From NCBI RefSeq assembly GCF_900111255.1, contig NZ_FOGP01000001.1, positions 98,894 to 162,893 on the forward strand: DNA of 64,000 nt, read 5' to 3'. A program made the translations under genes and the position numbers. Positions within the stretch are counted from its first letter, which is position 1, and each line of letters opens with the position of its first letter. The notes below the pieces were generated by a model, which was given only the letters and a program-made list of their open reading frames with translations, was not told where the DNA came from and did not search any database. Of this stretch, positions 61,583 to 64,000 are shown one piece after another. The DNA comes from Parafannyhessea umbonata (GTDB lineage Bacteria > Actinomycetota > Coriobacteriia > Coriobacteriales > Atopobiaceae).

Positions 61583-62293
61583 ATGACCGCAAATCCTTAT
61601 CTTGAGATCTCGGGCTTGACCAAGAGCTACGGGAGCGGAGACATTCGGACTCAGGTCCTCAAGGGAATCGACGCGAGCATCTCGAAGGGGGAAGTCTGCG
61701 TGTTGTTTGGCCCCTCGGGTTCGGGAAAGTCGACCTTCCTCAACCTGGTGGGCGGCCTCGAGACCGTCGACGACGGCTCCATCGTCGTCAACGGCCAGGA
61801 CATAACCACGCTCTCGGGTCGTGATTTGGTCGAGTATCGCCGTCGCGAGCTCGGTTTCATCTTCCAGTTCTACAACCTCGTTCCCGACCTGACGATTCGC
61901 GAGAACATCGAGGTGTGCAGGCACTTGGCGAAGGACCCGCTGCCCGTTGACGACCTCCTCAACTCTCTGGGCCTCTGGGAGCAGCGAAAGAAGTTCCCCA
62001 ACCAGGTCTCCGGAGGCCAGCAGCAGCGTTGCTCCATCGGTCGTGCCCTGGTCAAGAACCCCGGCCTGCTCCTGTGCGACGAGCCTACGGGCGCGCTCGA
62101 CTACAAGACCTCCAAGGAGATCCTCGCCCTCATGGAGCGGGTCAACAAGTGCTACGGCTGCACCATGGTCATCGTCACCCACAATGACGCCATCAAGCAC
62201 ATGTCCAACCACATCCTGCGGCTCCGCGATGGCGTCCTGGTCGAGGACGAAATGAACGACAGCGTCATCCCCGCGTTCGAGATCGAATGGTAG
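61583..62293 (+). CDS. ABC transporter ATP-binding protein (MacB/LolD type)
   Basis: This ATPase of the type that works with FtsX-like permeases has Walker [10 protein letters not shown], signature [32 protein letters not shown] and the H-loop VIVTHND. The length of 236 residues is normal. It is coupled to the following large permease gene, eight bases downstream. MacB-type systems are mechanotransmission machines that export peptides or toxins rather than import. Its operator element is shared with the iron units, which suggests metal-responsive expression. Confidence 0.92.
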   Translation: MTANPYLEISGLTKSYGSGDIRTQVLKGIDASISKGEVCVLFGPSGSGKSTFLNLVGGLETVDDGSIVVNGQDITTLSGRDLVEYRRRELGFIFQFYNLVPDLTIRENIEVCRHLAKDPLPVDDLLNSLGLWEQRKKFPNQVSGGQQQRCSIGRALVKNPGLLLCDEPTGALDYKTSKEILALMERVNKCYGCTMVIVTHNDAIKHMSNHILRLRDGVLVEDEMNDSVIPAFEIEW

Positions 62294-62301
62294 GTGCCGC
62301 C

Positions 62302-64000
62302 ATGTCACCACTCTACAAGCGCCTGCCTCGCGAACTGAGGCACAACATCGGCAAGTACCTCGGCCTGTTCGTTCTGCTGACCATGGCCATCTCCGTGGTC
62401 TCGGGCTCCCTGGCCGCGGCGCGGTCCATCCAGGCGAACGTCGCCGATGCCCGCTCGCATGCAAGCGTCGAGAACTTCTCGTTTACGACGCAGTTCGAGG
62501 CCTCGGACGACGCCCTTGACGCCGTCCGCGAGGTGGGGGACGGCTGCAGCGTCTACAAGGACTATTGGTCCGACGTGAGCATTGAGGGCTCGGGCGTCGA
62601 GGCGGACAGCTCCGCGCGACTGTTCGTCAACCGCGACGAGGTCAACAAGGCGATCTACTTCGAGGGCTCGGCACCCCAGAAGGACGACCAGATAGCGCTC
62701 GACAAGTGCTTCGCCAACTCGCACGGCATCTCGGTCGGAGACAAGATCACGGTTGCTGGTCAGGAGCTTAGCGTCACCGGAATCATGGTGCTCTCTGACT
62801 ACGAGGCCCTCATGGTCAAGAACAGCGACCTCGCCTACAATACGCACACGTTCACGGTCGCGCAGGTGACCCAGGGGGCGTTCGACCGGCTTGCGCCCAG
62901 TGTCAACTATCGCTACAGCGTCATCCTGAACGACCGGGACATGAGCCTGGTTGACAGGACCAGCTACGAGAAGGACGTGGCGAAGGCGCTCTCCGAGCAC
63001 GGTGCGACCGTCGAGGACCTTGTCGATTGGGATAGCAACAAGGCTGCCACCTACGCCGATGATGACATCCAGGGAGATCAGGGTGCCTATGTGACCATGT
63101 CCTTCCTTCTCGTCCTCATTTCCGCTTTCGTGTTCGTCGTCCTTACTGACGCTGCGATTGAGCAGGAGAGCACCGTGATAGGCACGCTCCTTGCTTCGGG
63201 TTACCGCAAGGGCGAGATCATGCGGCACTACCTTGCCGCCCCGCTGGTCGTCGGCATCCTCGGTGCCGTGGTGGGCAATGTTCTCGGTTACACCATCGTG
63301 ATGAGAAAGGTGGCGTTCCTGTACTGCCGCTCCTACAGCGTGCCGCCGTTTCAGGTGGTCTTCCAGCCGTGGGTCTTCGTTTGGACGACGGTGCTCCCCC
63401 TTGTCCTTCTGGTGCTCATCACCTTGTTGGGGGCGCTGCGCAAGCTGAATCACACGCCCCTGGCGTTCCTCCGTCAGGAGATTGCGTCCAAGTCGTTCAG
63501 GTCTTCGATCGTGCTTCCTGAGCGCTGGGGATTTACGACCCGTTTCCGCACACGCGTCATCTTGCGTAACGCCTCGCACTTTGCCATCTTGTTCGTCGGC
63601 ATAGCCCTCTCGAGCCTGCTGCTCATGTTCGGGCTGTGCTTCATGCCCATGATTGACCACTACGTCGACCAGATGCAGCAGATCTCTCCTGCAGAGCACA
63701 CGTACACGCTCAAGGCCCCGCTCGAGATAGACGTCACGGGCGAAGAGGCCGCATCGGCCGAGTCCGCTGACCGCCTGATGGACTGCAAGGACCCGCAGAG
63801 CGAGCTTGCGCCCCAGGAGCTGCGCGACCTTCTTGTCAGCGCGAGCGCCATCACAAACGACCCGCGCGTCGTGGCGGGGCATCCCCTTAACACCAAGGTC
63901 AACTCGCACGAGACCATAGACGACGCCGAAAAGTTCTGTGCGACGAGCCTCACGGTGCCGCGCCTTGAGTCGGACGAGAGCGAGGAGGTTACGGTCTACG
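62302..64000 (+). CDS. FtsX-like permease, partial (runs off window)
   Basis: The frame is open from ATG 62302 to the window end, giving at least 566 residues. It starts with a cytoplasmic basic segment and a membrane helix (MSPLYKRLPRELRHNIGKYLGLFVLLTMAISVVSGS). A large extracytoplasmic domain of roughly 200 residues follows. Then come helices in the FtsX pattern (YVTMSFLLVLISAFVFVVLTD, LAAPLVVGILGAVVGNVLGYTIVM, VWTTVLPLVLLVLITLLGALRKLN) and a second repeat beginning FRTRVILRNASHFAILFVGIALSS. This is the two-copy FtsX type of permease expected for the preceding ATPase. The substrate is unknown. Confidence 0.88.
   Translation, partial: MSPLYKRLPRELRHNIGKYLGLFVLLTMAISVVSGSLAAARSIQANVADARSHASVENFSFTTQFEASDDALDAVREVGDGCSVYKDYWSDVSIEGSGVEADSSARLFVNRDEVNKAIYFEGSAPQKDDQIALDKCFANSHGISVGDKITVAGQELSVTGIMVLSDYEALMVKNSDLAYNTHTFTVAQVTQGAFDRLAPSVNYRYSVILNDRDMSLVDRTSYEKDVAKALSEHGATVEDLVDWDSNKAATYADDDIQGDQGAYVTMSFLLVLISAFVFVVLTDAAIEQESTVIGTLLASGYRKGEIMRHYLAAPLVVGILGAVVGNVLGYTIVMRKVAFLYCRSYSVPPFQVVFQPWVFVWTTVLPLVLLVLITLLGALRKLNHTPLAFLRQEIASKSFRSSIVLPERWGFTTRFRTRVILRNASHFAILFVGIALSSLLLMFGLCFMPMIDHYVDQMQQISPAEHTYTLKAPLEIDVTGEEAASAESADRLMDCKDPQSELAPQELRDLLVSASAITNDPRVVAGHPLNTKVNSHETIDDAEKFCATSLTVPRLESDESEEVTVY

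Overview
The window reads as a high-GC actinobacterial chromosome segment. It is most likely from class Coriobacteriia (Olsenella/Atopobium-like relatives), judging from GC-rich codon use, strong GGAGG ribosome binding sites, the gene families present and the protein sequences. This placement is an inference, because there is no rRNA gene here to confirm it. Genes are densely packed, mostly on the + strand, and housekeeping genes alternate with small accessory patches.

Layout. 0-2 kb: the trailer end of a type I-E CRISPR array, then a frameshifted membrane-HNH nuclease gene and a decayed stretch. 2-7.3 kb: an alpha/beta hydrolase, then metG, rsmA, tatD-family and comF-family genes. 7.3-9.3 kb: a strong candidate raiA-motif noncoding RNA, an orphan amino-acid-binding lipoprotein and the hibernation factor gene raiA/hpf. 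9.3-14.4 kb: DegV, a beta-hydroxyacid dehydrogenase with a His-rich tail, a small membrane protein, a NYN/LOTUS protein, a HEAT-like protein and a membrane-anchored SurA-like protein. 14.4-17.4 kb: a DUF523(TudS)-purine nucleoside phosphorylase fusion, tRNA-Thr(CGT), a deletion scar of an ECF vitamin/metal transporter, and xpt. 17.5-24 kb: a small unknown protein, a GGDEF-like/EAL membrane protein and a four-gene polar amino acid ABC transporter. 24-32.7 kb: a PiT/DUF47 phosphate pair, a phosphopantetheinyl transferase, threonine aldolase, the de novo NAD operon nadA-nadB-nadC-niaR with a candidate NiaR operator, and ilvE. 32.8-42.4 kb: a DMT transporter, an amidohydrolase, hisS, an NhaC antiporter divergent from a LysR regulator, an RluA synthase, an orphan [FeFe]-hydrogenase-like protein and a HAD phosphatase. 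42.6-52 kb: aspS, a CapA-like protein, a zinc-ribbon membrane protein, a polysaccharide flippase and ppc.

52-64 kb is a metal-acquisition island: two FeoA proteins, FeoB with a long acidic extracytoplasmic insert, a 31-residue membrane peptide, a ZIP transporter, an AraC-type regulator divergent from a YbtPQ/IrtAB-like pair of half ABC transporters, and a MacB/FtsX-type ABC system running off the window. Related CTAAC-type operator-like sequences sit upstream of several of these units, one of them close to the classical DtxR/IdeR box. This suggests one iron-responsive regulon, although no DtxR-family gene lies in the window.

The observations most worth following are the raiA-motif RNA, the TudS-PNP fusion, the iron island with its shared operators and the FeoB insert, the ECF deletion scar, and the tandem dyads at 45963-46003.
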